The notes: generated from the sequence alone by a model not told the origin. A stretch of 64,000 nucleotides of DNA from Circinella umbellata (GCA_025093555.1 JAIWNF010000017.1:124001-188000), one strand, 5' to 3'. Shown: positions 23,348-33,084, numbered from the stretch's first letter. Translations and numbers: made by a program.

Positions 23348-23857
23348 ATGGTTATTCTTAATAAAGAAATTCTTATATGCAAAAAAACTATGGTCCGTTC
23401 AATTAGAGACATTATGAATGAGGTTATGGAAAAATACTTTGAAGATGAAGTCTTATGTAAAACAAAAGAAAAAAAGCAAAAAATGATGGGAACCATTATC
23501 AAGGAAAAAATAGAAAAGACAAATACAACACATTTCTGGCATCTTAATTCTAGTTCTAATGTATGTACTTATGTACATAAAAGAGGGAAGAAAGAGGGTT
23601 ATATATGTCATAAGAAAATCAGGACCAATATTTTAGATGGAAAACCTGATTATTTATGTTCAACCCATAGTAAAAAACATATACCAAAAAAAAGAACAAA
23701 AAAGGAACAAAAAAAGAAACTTCCTTGTGTTATTAATAATAAAATTTGTTTTAAAAAAGATATAAAAAAAAGAAAAAAAAGAAAAATGAAACCTATATAT
23801 ATATGTAGTGATGGAATACTCAATTTTACTGATGTTATCAATAAGATAATGCAATGA
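23348..23857 (+). CDS. Lys-rich Cys/His partner protein of the chromodomain transposon, 169 aa
   Basis: Small basic protein with no enzyme motif I recognise. The layout is an N-terminal helical part (residues 1-60) and a probable metal-binding core (about residues 76-110) of Cys-Thr-Tyr, then RGKKEG, then C-H-K-K, then DYLC-x2-H-S-K-K-H. A Lys-rich linker follows, and a C-terminal block YICSDGILNFTDVINKI. The same core recurs in relics at 15124-15330, 17624-18119, 25668-26197 and 43440-43839, always convergent to a transposase of this family. PIF/Harbinger elements usually carry a second gene that helps DNA binding or nuclear import; a similar role is inferred here, although no Myb/SANT domain is visible. 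The Cys plus RGKKxG plus Cys plus YLCxxH pattern recalls small zinc motifs in large DNA virus proteins, from memory only. Confidence 0.75.
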   Translation: MVILNKEILICKKTMVRSIRDIMNEVMEKYFEDEVLCKTKEKKQKMMGTIIKEKIEKTNTTHFWHLNSSSNVCTYVHKRGKKEGYICHKKIRTNILDGKPDYLCSTHSKKHIPKKRTKKEQKKKLPCVINNKICFKKDIKKRKKRKMKPIYICSDGILNFTDVINKIMQ

Positions 23858-23944
23858 ATTGTACAGATGTAATTTATTATATATACAAAAAAAAAGAGGA
23901 ATTATCCTCCTTAAATATATAGGGTACAGTATGTCTTTTTTTAT

Positions 23945-25444
23945 TTAAAGATTTTTCTCTTTCATATAATCATTAATAATATCTTTTGTATTAAAATTAT
24001 TTTGTTTAACCCAGCTATTTTCATCATTGCTATAACCAACCCATTTTACATAAAATATTAGTTTATTATTATTATCAACCATATGGTCTATTATTTTTTC
24101 TACCTGAAATATATTATCATTACTATTACTTTTTTGTTGATTATGTTTCCTTTTTTTAGGAGAATTATCTATTAAAATTTCATTATTATCCGTATTATCC
24201 TCTGTATTTTTTTCAATATCTTCTATATTTAAATTTAAAATTTTAGCTTGTAATTCTCTCATCTCATTATATTGCTTATTTACTTTTTGTTCATTACTAA
24301 AAACTAAATTAATTTTATTTATTTTTGTAGGAAATTCAAACCTATCACCATACCATGCCATATGATGAGGTAGAATTTCTATATCATAATTTTCACAAAA
24401 GTTATGAATATTTTTTAATAAGCACGAAACACGGAATTGAAGGTTATAATATTTCTTATCAGACATTTGTAATGCTGCCTTATTATTATTAAATCTATTA
24501 AATTTTGATGCTAATATAGAAAATTGACTTTCAATTTCAGATCTAAATGAGCCAAATTTATTATTATAATTTAATTCATTAACAGTTAAATTTTTATTAA
24601 CTTCTTTTCTAATTGGATAAACAAAATTATTATAACAAAAATCATAACCATATTCATTTGCATTTTCTATAAATTTTTCAACAAATAAATTATATCCTCC
24701 ATCCATTGCAATACAATCTAATTTATTTATATTTTTGTATAGTTTCATATTAAGAAACATTGTTCCATCATTACCTTTTGCACATTTTTCACTATTAGAA
24801 ATATATAATATACTTTTATTTATATCTACTACAATTTGAGTTCTCAATCCTGGACCTTTTAATTTATATGAGTATAATCCGCTTGAACTTTCATTTGGGC
24901 TATAATATTTTACTTTACTATCATGGCCATCAATGTATAAAGTTACATTTTCAAAACCATTTGGATTATATGCATTTGCTGCTAGAACTCTAATTTTTAT
25001 ATTTGAAAATAAATTTTCTAAATCAATTTTTACTTGTTTATTAATATTATTATAATTATTTATCCAAAAATCTTTATATAAATCATAAAACGATGTATAT
25101 GGAATTATATTTACCATCTCAGGTCCTGATCTACCAGATACTATATGATATAACAAAATTAACCCTTTTTCTATTTCGCGATAAGGACCTGGATATTCTC
25201 TGTTAGTATATAATTTAGTTAAAAAATAATAAACAGGAATATATCCTAATTTTTCTAATAATTCATTTTTTATATCTTTCATAATTTCATTATTTTTTAT
25301 ATCTTTTATTTTCGTACGATGATTAAATCTATTTTTCATTTCAGGCCAAGGATCTTTTAAAAAGGTCCAATTATTAATTATTAATTTATTAACTTCATCA
25401 TTTAATTTATTTTTAAATTCGATATTTATATTATCAATATCCAT
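23945..25444 (-). CDS. IS5/Harbinger-like DDE transposase with C-terminal chromodomain, 499 aa
   Basis: Predicted cut-and-paste transposase. Catalytic blocks: Asp172 in LYIDGHDSKV, Asp248 in CIAMDGGYNLF and Glu305 in FGSFRSEIESQF followed by ASKFNRF, the layout of the DDE_Tnp_4 (PIF/Harbinger, IS5) family. A linker with a basic KKRKHNQQK segment (about 430) leads to a chromodomain (about 446-495) with FQVEKIIDH, FYVKWVGYSNDENSW and a final helix; cage residues Phe446, Trp468 and Trp478 are present. Chromodomains read methylated histones, so the domain may direct insertion to marked chromatin, as in chromovirus integrases (inference). The frame is open throughout and lies convergent to the partner gene with an 87 bp gap. 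Extreme A/T codon use matches the element. This is the only intact copy of at least five in the window. Confidence 0.85.
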   Translation of the reverse strand: MDIDNINIEFKNKLNDEVNKLIINNWTFLKDPWPEMKNRFNHRTKIKDIKNNEIMKDIKNELLEKLGYIPVYYFLTKLYTNREYPGPYREIEKGLILLYHIVSGRSGPEMVNIIPYTSFYDLYKDFWINNYNNINKQVKIDLENLFSNIKIRVLAANAYNPNGFENVTLYIDGHDSKVKYYSPNESSSGLYSYKLKGPGLRTQIVVDINKSILYISNSEKCAKGNDGTMFLNMKLYKNINKLDCIAMDGGYNLFVEKFIENANEYGYDFCYNNFVYPIRKEVNKNLTVNELNYNNKFGSFRSEIESQFSILASKFNRFNNNKAALQMSDKKYYNLQFRVSCLLKNIHNFCENYDIEILPHHMAWYGDRFEFPTKINKINLVFSNEQKVNKQYNEMRELQAKILNLNIEDIEKNTEDNTDNNEILIDNSPKKRKHNQQKSNSNDNIFQVEKIIDHMVDNNNKLIFYVKWVGYSNDENSWVKQNNFNTKDIINDYMKEKNL

Positions 25445-25667
25445 TTTCTATCACATTGTTTTTTCAATTTTTATTGAGTTTATTTTATTAATAGATAATA
25501 ACATAATCAAGTCAATTCCGACTTGTCCCCTAAAAAAAGCTTAGAGAGGACTAATCGGATTAGTCCTATATAGATTGAAATAGGTAGATTTCTAATTATC
25601 GGATGATTTTTAAAAATCGAAAAAACAAAATTGAATTTTTCTTTAATAAATAAAATATATCTATAAA

Positions 25668-26197
25668 ATGGTATGCCTCAACACTGTTTTACCTTTTTCC
25701 AAGAATAATTTAAAATTAGATTTAAAAAATAATTTAACAAACCATTTAAAAATAGAATTGGATTTTTATATAGATATTAAAACAATAGATTTTATTAATA
25801 AAAAAATAAAAAAAGAAATAGATAATTTATTTGACTCTGATTTTTTTATTTATAAAAATTTAGATAAAAATTACTGTACACATAAATTTCTAAGAGGAAA
25901 AAAAGAAGGTAACTTCTGTATTAAAAAAATAAAAACAAATTTAAATGGAGAAAAAGAAGATTATTTATGTTGCACTCATTCTAAAAAACATATAAAAAAT
26001 AAAAGAAAACTTAAAGATAAAAATATTATATCTAATAATACAATTAATACAGTTAATAAAATTAATATAATAAAAATAAAAAAAATAAAATGAAAAAAAA
26101 TAAAATGAAAAAAAATAAAAATAAAATTAAAACTTTTTATATAGGTAACAATGGGATACTTAACTTTAATGATATTTTAAAGAGAATAATAGTTTAA
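25668..26197 (+). pseudogene. Cys/His partner gene of E4b, frameshifted near the 3' end
   Basis: Open for 141 codons: a hydrophobic/charged N-terminus, then YCTHKFLRGKKEGNFCIKK, then DYLCCTHSKKHIKNKRK. After a run of A-rich repeats (26060-26120) the frame is lost, but the conserved C-terminal block YIGNNGILNFNDILKRI is still encoded in another frame at 26139-26194. A slip in the A-rich stretch best explains this. The N-terminal half resembles the E5 partner (43440-43839) more than the E4a partner. Confidence 0.75.
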
Positions 26198-26339
26198 TTT
26201 AGTATTGATAATATATCAAAATAATAACAAATAAGGGGCTATTATGTACATAATTATAGTATAATTATGACATGCCCCCACTATGCAATTTTTTCTTTAA
26301 AGGTTTTTTTCTTTTGTATTAAAATTATTTTGTTTGAAC

Positions 26340-27080
26340 TATATATATATAACTTACAATCTATTCTTTTAACCCTTGGTTAATGTTTCTAAGGGGAATA
26401 ATCCATATTAATTATTTATGACATAAACTATTAGATGTTATATATAAATAATTTATGTATACTTAATATAAATACGTTTTTATAAAAATATCAAAATTTA
26501 TAAAATTTTGGATATTTTGAATATTTTAGATTTTATGGAATTTATAAAATTCATAAAATAAAATTAATTTATACCTATATGTATTAAAAACAAATAAAAT
26601 CAATGATTTTCTTGTTTTTTTCAGAAATAAAAATATAAATACAGGTTTGTTACACAAACAATATATATTAGCGTTAGGTCTAATATATATTATTTATATT
26701 TAATATTTCAAATGTTTGTAAAACATTAAGAAATAAGAATTATATTTTTTTTATATTTTTAAATTTAAATATGATTACGTAATCATATTTTAAAAATAAA
26801 GTTTAAAAAATAAATTCTATAAAAAAGATAAAAATTAAATTATTATATATAATAATTTATTATAATTTTTATTCTTTTTAAGATACAATGTATCTGAATC
26901 TTACAGATTCTAAAAACAAGAAAATCATTGATTTTATTTGTTTTTTTTAGAAGAAAAATATATAAAATAAAACATATAAAATAATTAATTAATTATTTCT
27001 GTTTATTTATATATTTAATCTTCTAGATATTGAAAATATCAAAAATTATATTTTTATTTATTTTAAATTTGTTTATCAAT
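26340..27080. repeat. AT-rich foldback repeat (copy R2) inside E4b
   Basis: Two inverted arms (AATCAATGATTTTCTTGTTT near 26600 and its reverse complement near 26920) enclose short palindromes including TGATTACGTAATCA near 26772, AGATACAATGTATCT near 26880 and GAATCTTACAGATTC just after it. It resembles R1 at 12400-13250. No coding. It probably inserted into, or replaced, the transposase gene of E4b. Confidence 0.55.
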
Positions 27081-28395
27081 TGATATTATGTTAATTATTG
27101 ATAATGGTTAAATTGGGTCAACTCCGACTTGTCCCCACTGCAAAAAAATATTTACCTTTCTAGAGGCAGTAAGCTTAAAACAACAATATGTAGAATTGTC
27201 ATCTTTGAATTATTACTACCTTTGAATGCTGAAAAACCATCGATAAACAGTGAGAGAGCAATATCCATATCAGTTGGAAAGAGTTCTTGCTTACAAGCCT
27301 GGTATACAGATCCATCGAATATATCTGTCATTACACCTTCAGTTTGTTCTCAAGTTTGTAAAAGGAGATTATGAGTGTTGTCATCTGCAACAAAGGCTGA
27401 TAATTGCTTTGCAAGTGGGAAGTATGACATGGTTTTGATAGGAGTACCATTGGGCTTGAATTGCACTGCTTCACATAAACAAGGATCAGTTGAACCTTGT
27501 GGAAAAAGATGACAACCATTTGGACACACGCGATACTTGGTTTCCTGGAGGTCAAACAGCTTTTCCATCCGTGATTCACATTTCTGAGGGGAATATAAAG
27601 GCATGCCATCTTTTATTTTGACTTTTAGGAGCTGTCTCACAATTAATTATAAAACCCAATGTAAACAAACACTTACTAAATTCATCATCATCCACAGTCC
27701 ATTTATTCAATAGCTTGAGTAACTCTTTATATGCAAATCTACTGATATTTTGCTGTTGCGCCCAGCTATAAAGCTCATAACTTTTTTTTTCGTGGCTGTC
27801 CAAAGGGATTGTGCCATGTTCGGTATATTCGATGCATTGGTCAGTTTGTAGTGTTGGCTGTTTGTCCCATAGATCAACATATTCTACAACATCTGGTGTG
27901 TTTCTATGATCTATGCTTTGTTCCAATCCGATATCATCATATCCTCCTTCGTCTTCATCTTCATCAGTATCCGTATAATTTTCATCTGTTGGATAATCAT
28001 TATCCACATCCCCTTCGACTTCTTGCTTGCCAACAACAGGTTGCATATCGCCATAATCAAAATCACTGTAATCACTGTAATCACCGTCATCATAGTTGGC
28101 TACTGGGGGAACACCTATAAGCTCCTCTTGGATCAGTGAAGTATCCAGAACCATATAATCCTCATCTTGCTCAGAGATCATTGGAACATTAACAGGTAAG
28201 GCATCGTTCAATAACTCGGGATCCCTATAAGGTCGAACACCAGCTATTTTCACACATTAGAAGCCAGTTTATTTGTACATTTGTATATCACCGGTATGTA
28301 TTTGACTTACTACAGGAAGAAACATGGTTCTCAAAGTTTCTAACGCGTTGTGGTAATGAGCAGATTGGACAAATTGGACCGTTAAGTAAAGGCAT

Positions 28396-28631
28396 AGTAA
28401 GAATAAATGTAAAAATGCAATGGATAATTGAAGTGATGATTGACAAGATATGTTAAATTTTATTTTGTATTTATACTAAGATAGAGTCTGGCTTGTACGA
28501 CGATGATTCTGCGCAGTCAATGGCGCAGTCAATAGCGATGATTCTGTGCAATCAATGACGCGTTCTTTTTTTTTTCTTCTATTTTTTTTAGTTTAACTTG
28601 TTCTTATATTTTTTTCCAAGCTTTTTTTAGG
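28396..28631. promoter_or_regulatory. Divergent promoter region of the CACTA-type element
   Basis: The 236 bp between the start codons of the two CACTA genes must hold both promoters. It contains imperfect direct repeats near 28498-28562 built on GCGATGATTCTG and GCAGTCAATGGCG, which could be sites for a shared regulator. A T-rich tract precedes the plus-strand gene. No experimental support. Confidence 0.4.
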
Positions 28632-29863
28632 ATGAATCCCACTAATCAGCAATCTGTACCAACTGATCCCTATCTTAATTTGCTCTTGGAGATTTGTGAT
28701 TCAATTTCGCAATTGCGCAATGACGTTGTAGAAATCAAGCAACGTGTGGCAGCTGTTGAAGAACATCCAGGTAACAATCTGCAGCAACAACAGCAACATT
28801 ACCCGCAGCAACAACAATAATCACTTGGTACTGTCGCCATGCCGCTTGCTGCATATCGCACTGAAGAGCAGCAAGAGCAGCTATTTCGCAAGTATATGTC
28901 ACTCAATTACCAACCTCCTCCTGGTGCGCCAGATCTTACTTCACTGGTACCATTGAAAGATATGGCAATGGGAAGGACAAAAAGGCTGTTCTCACTTTTT
29001 TGAAAGTCAATGGAAACATTGGTGAGGAAAGCGTGAACAGTATGTATAAATCATTGCTGAAGGAGTCGAGAACGCACAAAAGAGATCTTGAATGTGCTTT
29101 GGATCAGTTTCCTTCAGTGGCGACTTATAAAGACTTCCCATCCCAGGTCAAGAGGATGGAAATTAAAAAGTTCAAGGACAACATCAAGTGCATGTATAAG
29201 TTGCCCATTGACAAGTGCAAGGATCATTGGGTAGGAAATTATTTTATCCACAGTGTCTTCAAATCAATCGTCAGGTATATTTATATGTAATTATGGGTGT
29301 TACCAGTAAATTCAATTATTAAATAGTTGTATTAATTAATAATATTTTCTACTAATTATATTATCTATAGATCTAATACAAATGACTCTGCAGGTTCTTC
29401 TGTTGGTGCTCGGTCAGCAATGTAAGTAACTATACCTGACAATGTTTCATATATTGTTTCGTACTAACAGATATGAGTAGGAGGCATATGGGTTTATCTA
29501 GCCAACGAGGAGCTTCGCCAACACCAACATTACGAACTCAAGGGTCATTTATGTCAATGTAAGTTATATATGAGCTCATGTTAAACTAGATGTACTAAAA
29601 GGTTTTCTTTATAGCACCAGTGATCACACTGAATCAAATACCCAAGATCAAATGTAAGTAATAACAAAAACTCGGTAATGTTATTCTAATATGGAGCTTT
29701 TTTTATAGGCCACCACCCCCACTAATTTCTCCATCTGCTCCTTCACCATCGCCATCATCATCTACAATTCAACAACTACGATTCCTTATGCCAATTACAC
29801 ACGAACTCGAACAACCTCCTCTCACTACTTCTCCATCTACCTATTCCGCTCCTGCTCCTGCTA

Positions 29864-29943
<80 letters not shown>

Positions 29944-30109
29944 CCCCGTCTCCTGCTCCTCCCCCTCTCCTGCTCCTCCCCCTCTCCTGCTCCTCCCCCT
30001 CTCCTGCTCCTCCCCCTCTCATGCTCGACGACTGAGGAAGCGTGTAGCTTCCCAGTCCTTCCCCATATCAACTCGCGAACGCCCCCCACCTCAACAATGA
30101 TATATGATA
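28632..30109 (+). pseudogene. Accessory gene of the CACTA-type element, broken
   Basis: ATG at 28632. The first exon encodes a short coiled-coil-like segment (LLLEICDSISQLRNDVVEIK) and a poly-Gln stretch ended by TAA at 28818-28820, where the Q-run would have continued. The same frame goes on to LAAYRTEEQQEQLFRKYMS. A shifted frame gives KKAVLTFLKVNGNIGEESV, then a conserved-looking basic segment to HWVGNYFIHSVFKSIVR (29000-29275). Further small exons lead to a Pro/Ala repeat made of CCTGCT hexamers (29850-29940) and a tail ending 30109. CACTA elements commonly carry a second DNA-binding gene; that role is inferred, the sequence itself is not recognised. Stops and a shift make it non-functional. 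Confidence 0.5.
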
Positions 30110-30298
30110 TATAATAATATGAACAATATGATTTTAATAATAAAATATTTACAATAACATTTATGATTTATATGATTTATTTTACGACTTATGATTGGAT
30201 TATTTTTGTTACACTGTTTGCCAAAATAAGAAATACACTACTGACTTCTAAATCACAAGTTCACCTAGTTCACGTGGTTCACCTTACTTCTCATGGTG

Positions 30299-32187
30299 AC
30301 ATCTAATTCAGAATCAGAGCTTTTATTATCAATCTCCATTTCATTTTCACTAATTACATTATCATTATTATCGTTTGGTTCCATTGATAGTAATTTTTGT
30401 TGTAGTTCTTCTATTCGTTTAGTTTTTTCTTTAACTTTAATTTCATTTGATATAACAATATCTATTATTTTCTCTTCAGTAGAAAAATTACAGCCTTTAG
30501 TTTTCCATAATTTATGATGAGGTCGAATATTAATACCAAAATTATCTACAAGCTACTTTAAACTGTAAAGTGTAATGTTTTATATCATGCATTTTTGTAG
30601 CCTTATGATTATTTTTAAATCGATTAAATTTACTGCCTAAAACTGAGAACTGATTTTCAATAGTAGATCGAAAACTTCCAAAAAACTTCATTATAATGTG
30701 CTTGATGATAAGTTAAATTAACACCAATATTTTTTCTAATAGCATATATAAAGTTATCATCTGAGTATGACTTTCCTTTTTCTTCTGAAATTTGATAAAA
30801 TTGATTTAAAAATAATGGATAACTTCCATCCATAGCTACACAACCTGTAATATGCAATTTATTATATAACTTCATATTTAAAAACATATTACCATCAGAA
30901 CTTTCACTACAAAATTCACTTTTAGATACCCATGAAATCATTTCATTTATATCACAAATAGCGTGGGTTCTACATCCAGGTTTTTGAACTTATAAAACTA
31001 TAATTTTTCCTTTTTAATATTTGTATCAACATAGTTAATTTTAGAATCATATCCATCTATAATTATCGTCACATGTTTAAATTGTTTAGAATTTCGTTTT
31101 AATGCACTAGAAATTCTTAATTTTGGAGACAAAAACATTTTTAATAAAAATTCATCAACTTTTTTGTTTAAACTTTTATAATTATCTATTCAAAACTTTT
31201 GATATACAGCATAAAATGAAGAATACTTCATATTGAAGCGTTACTTGTCGTAATAAAGAGCTTCGTTATATGTAATTGATATGATTTATGTTAAGAAAAT
31301 ATAGTAAAGGTTATAATCAACTTAATAATTATAGATAAATGGTATGTGGGAGTTCTAATATTCAGGAATGTTACGTCTGAAACCACAAAAAGAGATGTCT
31401 TAATAGAATTACTAAATGAAAATCAAATGAAAGGATTTATTTATAAACGATAATTTATTTAAAAGATAAGACAATGTTAAAGATAAAACTTAAGGAAAAA
31501 TAGAACTGAGGAGAAAAATTGAAGGTGGAAGAAGGGCGAGTATTTATATTATTTGCTTTTGTAAAAATATTCAATAGGTTTCGTAAAATATTGCAATAGC
31601 TTTTGTGAAAAGTTACAATTGCTCTTGTGAAAAGAAGCAATTGCTTTTGTAAAAATTCTCAAAAGTGGGATCCAATAAAAATGGCACAATGAGTTTTTAT
31701 ACTATAATAAGAATATTTGATGATAACATGTGACTATAATCAATAATAATAGTGATAATGAAAGAGATAAAAATAATAATAATGTTATTTATAATGGGGA
31801 TTATACTAATATTCGAGATAATATATGTGAATAAAGAGAAAAAAAATTGGGTAACGGTATATACGTTACAATATATCGATTCATATATTGACCTGTTTCG
31901 CCACATACTAAATGATATAATATTACTAATCTCTTTTCTAATTCACTATATGGACCTGGATATTCACAAGTACCATATAATATAGTAAGAAAAAAGAAGA
32001 CTACAATATACCCAATTTTATTTTTTAACTCTATTTTAATATCATTAATTAGTTCAATATTTTTAAGCTCTGTTCTATGTTTATATTTATTATACATCAT
32101 AAGCCAATTATTATTTAAGAATTGCCATTTACTTATGATAATTTTATTAACTTCATGGTTGATATTATTATCATATATGTTCTCCAT
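30299..32187 (-). pseudogene. N-terminal and catalytic part of the E3 transposase
   Basis: Start at 32187 (MENIYDNNINHEVNKIIISK). It contains the TELKNIELINDIK and GTCEYPGPYSELEKRLVILY segments, the first catalytic block (IIIDGYDSKI near 31060), the second (CVAMDGSYPLF near 30830) and the third region (FGSFRSTIENQFSVL-like near 30650, with a shift). An acidic linker near 30300-30400 is cut by the CACTA-type element. A solo LTR (31234-31870) interrupts the gene. Stops and shifts are present. The first block has DGYDS where other copies have DGHDS. Confidence 0.8.
31234..31870 (-). mobile_element. Solo LTR, copy B (4 bp TSD ATAT)
   Basis: Begins TGAAGCG and ends GTTACA with ATAT duplications at 31230-31233 and 31871-31874. 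Collinear with copy A (7141-7763), including the GTATGTGGGAGTTCTAATATTC block. It is inserted in the E3 transposase. The 4 bp TSD and TG..CA ends mark an LTR retrotransposon whose internal part is gone. Confidence 0.88.
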
Positions 32188-32246
32188 GATAAAATTATCA
32201 TAATTTTATAAACTCAACCAAGTACTATGCTTAGCAACTAGGGGCC

Positions 32247-32647
32247 TAAGTAGAAACAGCGCGACTGAATGTATATTTTTTTAATATCCTAGTTTAGAGA
32301 AGAAGTGAATCTAGTAGCAAAGAATCTAATAGTCAGTATGACAAGAACCTGATTGAAAGGTATATAAATATGATAGTACATAAAAGAGTTTTTATATCAC
32401 ATTTCGTCATCTGATAAAATATACTTTACATAGTATAAAAAAGGCATTGTCTAAAAAAAATTACCACCAAGCAAAGGACGTTGGGTCCTAACAGAAAAAG
32501 AAGAAAAGATGCTGATTGTAGAGTTTATGTTGATTAGTAAGAAGAAAATAAAAATTAGATTTCTATTATTTTTTTACTCCACCCCATCACTGTTTTTCTT
32601 AATAGTACATTTTTTTCGTTTATTTTTTAAATAATATAAGATATATA
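32247..32647. other. Spacer between E3 and the MULE, no gene
   Basis: AT-rich sequence without a supported reading frame. It may include the extreme end of E3 and unrelated flanking DNA. Confidence 0.4.
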
Positions 32648-33084
32648 TATACATATGGGTGTCACTAAAAAAGGTGCACATTCAAAAAGGTGCACCTTTT
32701 TTTTGTGACCGGCAAAAGTCACACTGACAAAGCAAGAAATCGAAAAAGTGCATCTTTTTTTTTGTGCTTGTTCCTGAAAGTAAAAAAAGAAACAAAACGA
32801 GAAATAAAATCACGATTATGTCGAAGTACATCACTTTTTTCAAGAGGAAGTTTGTAAAAGAACCTTATATAGAGGAAGCTACTGCCGAGTATAACGAAAG
32901 AACTGATAAGTATGTTTAATGTCACATTTACTATTACATCCTAATGAATTAACTTTATCTTGATTACCCACAGGTACAAGAAACTTACGTTGGATATAGG
33001 GTGGTGCATGCGCAAAGTAAATGGATTTCGAAAGTTAAAACATAACGTGCATCGATATACCAAAAAATGTAATGGTTTTATACA

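Larger units (their letters stand above)
23218..25530. mobile_element. Harbinger-like chromodomain transposon, complete copy E4a
   Basis: The left end starts GAGGACTAATCGGATTAGT and the right end, read inward, GGGGACAAGTCGGAATTGA: imperfect inverted repeats. Two convergent genes fill it: the Cys/His partner (23348-23857, plus) and the chromodomain transposase (23945-25444, minus), both open. It is joined head to tail through 15 bp to copy E4b. A 3 bp duplication ACT occurs only at the outer ends of the pair (23215-23217, 27137-27139), inside an intron of the CACTA-type transposase gene. Confidence 0.85.
25546..27136. mobile_element. Harbinger-like element, internally rearranged copy E4b
   Basis: Starts with the same end as E4a (GAGGACTAATCGGATTAGT, here extended to the perfect palindrome GGACTAATCGGATTAGTCC) and finishes with the same right terminus (CCGACTTGTCCCC). 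The partner gene is kept (25668-26197), but the transposase is reduced to a short 3' remnant (QNNFNTKEKNL near 26310) and the space is filled by an AT-rich foldback repeat (26340-27080). It is therefore a non-autonomous derivative that might be mobilised by E4a. Confidence 0.8.
18959..28395 (-). pseudogene. CACTA/Plavaka-type transposase gene, spliced, split by two nested insertions
   Basis: The start is ATG at 28393-28395, opening with a zinc finger (CPIC, then H-x3-C, at 28310-28390). Next come an acidic region (27700-28240) and the family motifs CPNGCHLFPQGS near 27520, DIFDGSVYQ near 27320, SLFIDGFSAFKGSNNS near 27240, SLPLERK near 27165, NLLQVAIIPGDHTGNLYTFL near 23130, a Cys-rich YSCCQCQ near 22920, FFGLDELHLISANCTRK near 22600 and HYLRNIHDTIKALGL near 21980. 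The C-terminal exon at 18959-19595 ends FTELSRV. Introns show GTAAGT-like donors. Three in-frame stops (near 22237, 21960 and 21675) show decay. A tandem Harbinger-like pair sits inside one intron (between 27157 and 23160) and a Tc1-like element interrupts the C-terminal coding part. Confidence 0.8.
18461..30298. mobile_element. CACTA-type DNA transposon, 11.8 kb including nested insertions
   Basis: Inverted repeats of about 40 bp start CACCATGRGAAGWAAGGTG at both ends. The 3 bp duplication ACA flanks it (18458-18460, 30299-30301). It carries two divergent genes: a Transposase_21/Plavaka-like transposase on the minus strand (18959-28395) and an accessory gene on the plus strand (28632-30109). 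Nested inside are a Tc1-like element (19598-21644) and a tandem Harbinger-like pair (23218-27136); without these the element is about 5.9 kb. A subterminal array of AGGTGAACC-like repeats fills the left end. The 3 bp TSD and CAC terminus are hallmarks of the CACTA superfamily. Confidence 0.88.
17485..32246. mobile_element. Harbinger-like element E3, split by the CACTA-type element
   Basis: The partner gene (17624-18119) and the chromodomain 3' end of the transposase (18228-18458) lie left of the CACTA-type element, and the rest of the transposase (30299-32187) lies right of it. The transposase thus runs across the CACTA insertion, proving E3 is older. Possible diverged terminal repeats (left GAGGAGACCAGTTGTTA, right TAGGCCCCTAGTTGCTA read inward) place the ends near 17485 and 32246, but no TSD was confirmed. 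Confidence 0.65.

Noticed and set aside
23650..23854. Minus-strand Phe-rich frames
   Set aside because: Antisense of the Lys-rich linker of the partner gene.
23348..23857. Viral insertion explaining the partner gene
   Set aside because: The gene lies inside a transposon with matching ends and recurs with the transposase; similarity to viral zinc motifs is only an impression.
29841..30089. Minus-strand Gly/Ala-rich open frame
   Set aside because: Antisense shadow of the CCTGCT hexamer array that encodes Pro/Ala in the CACTA accessory gene.
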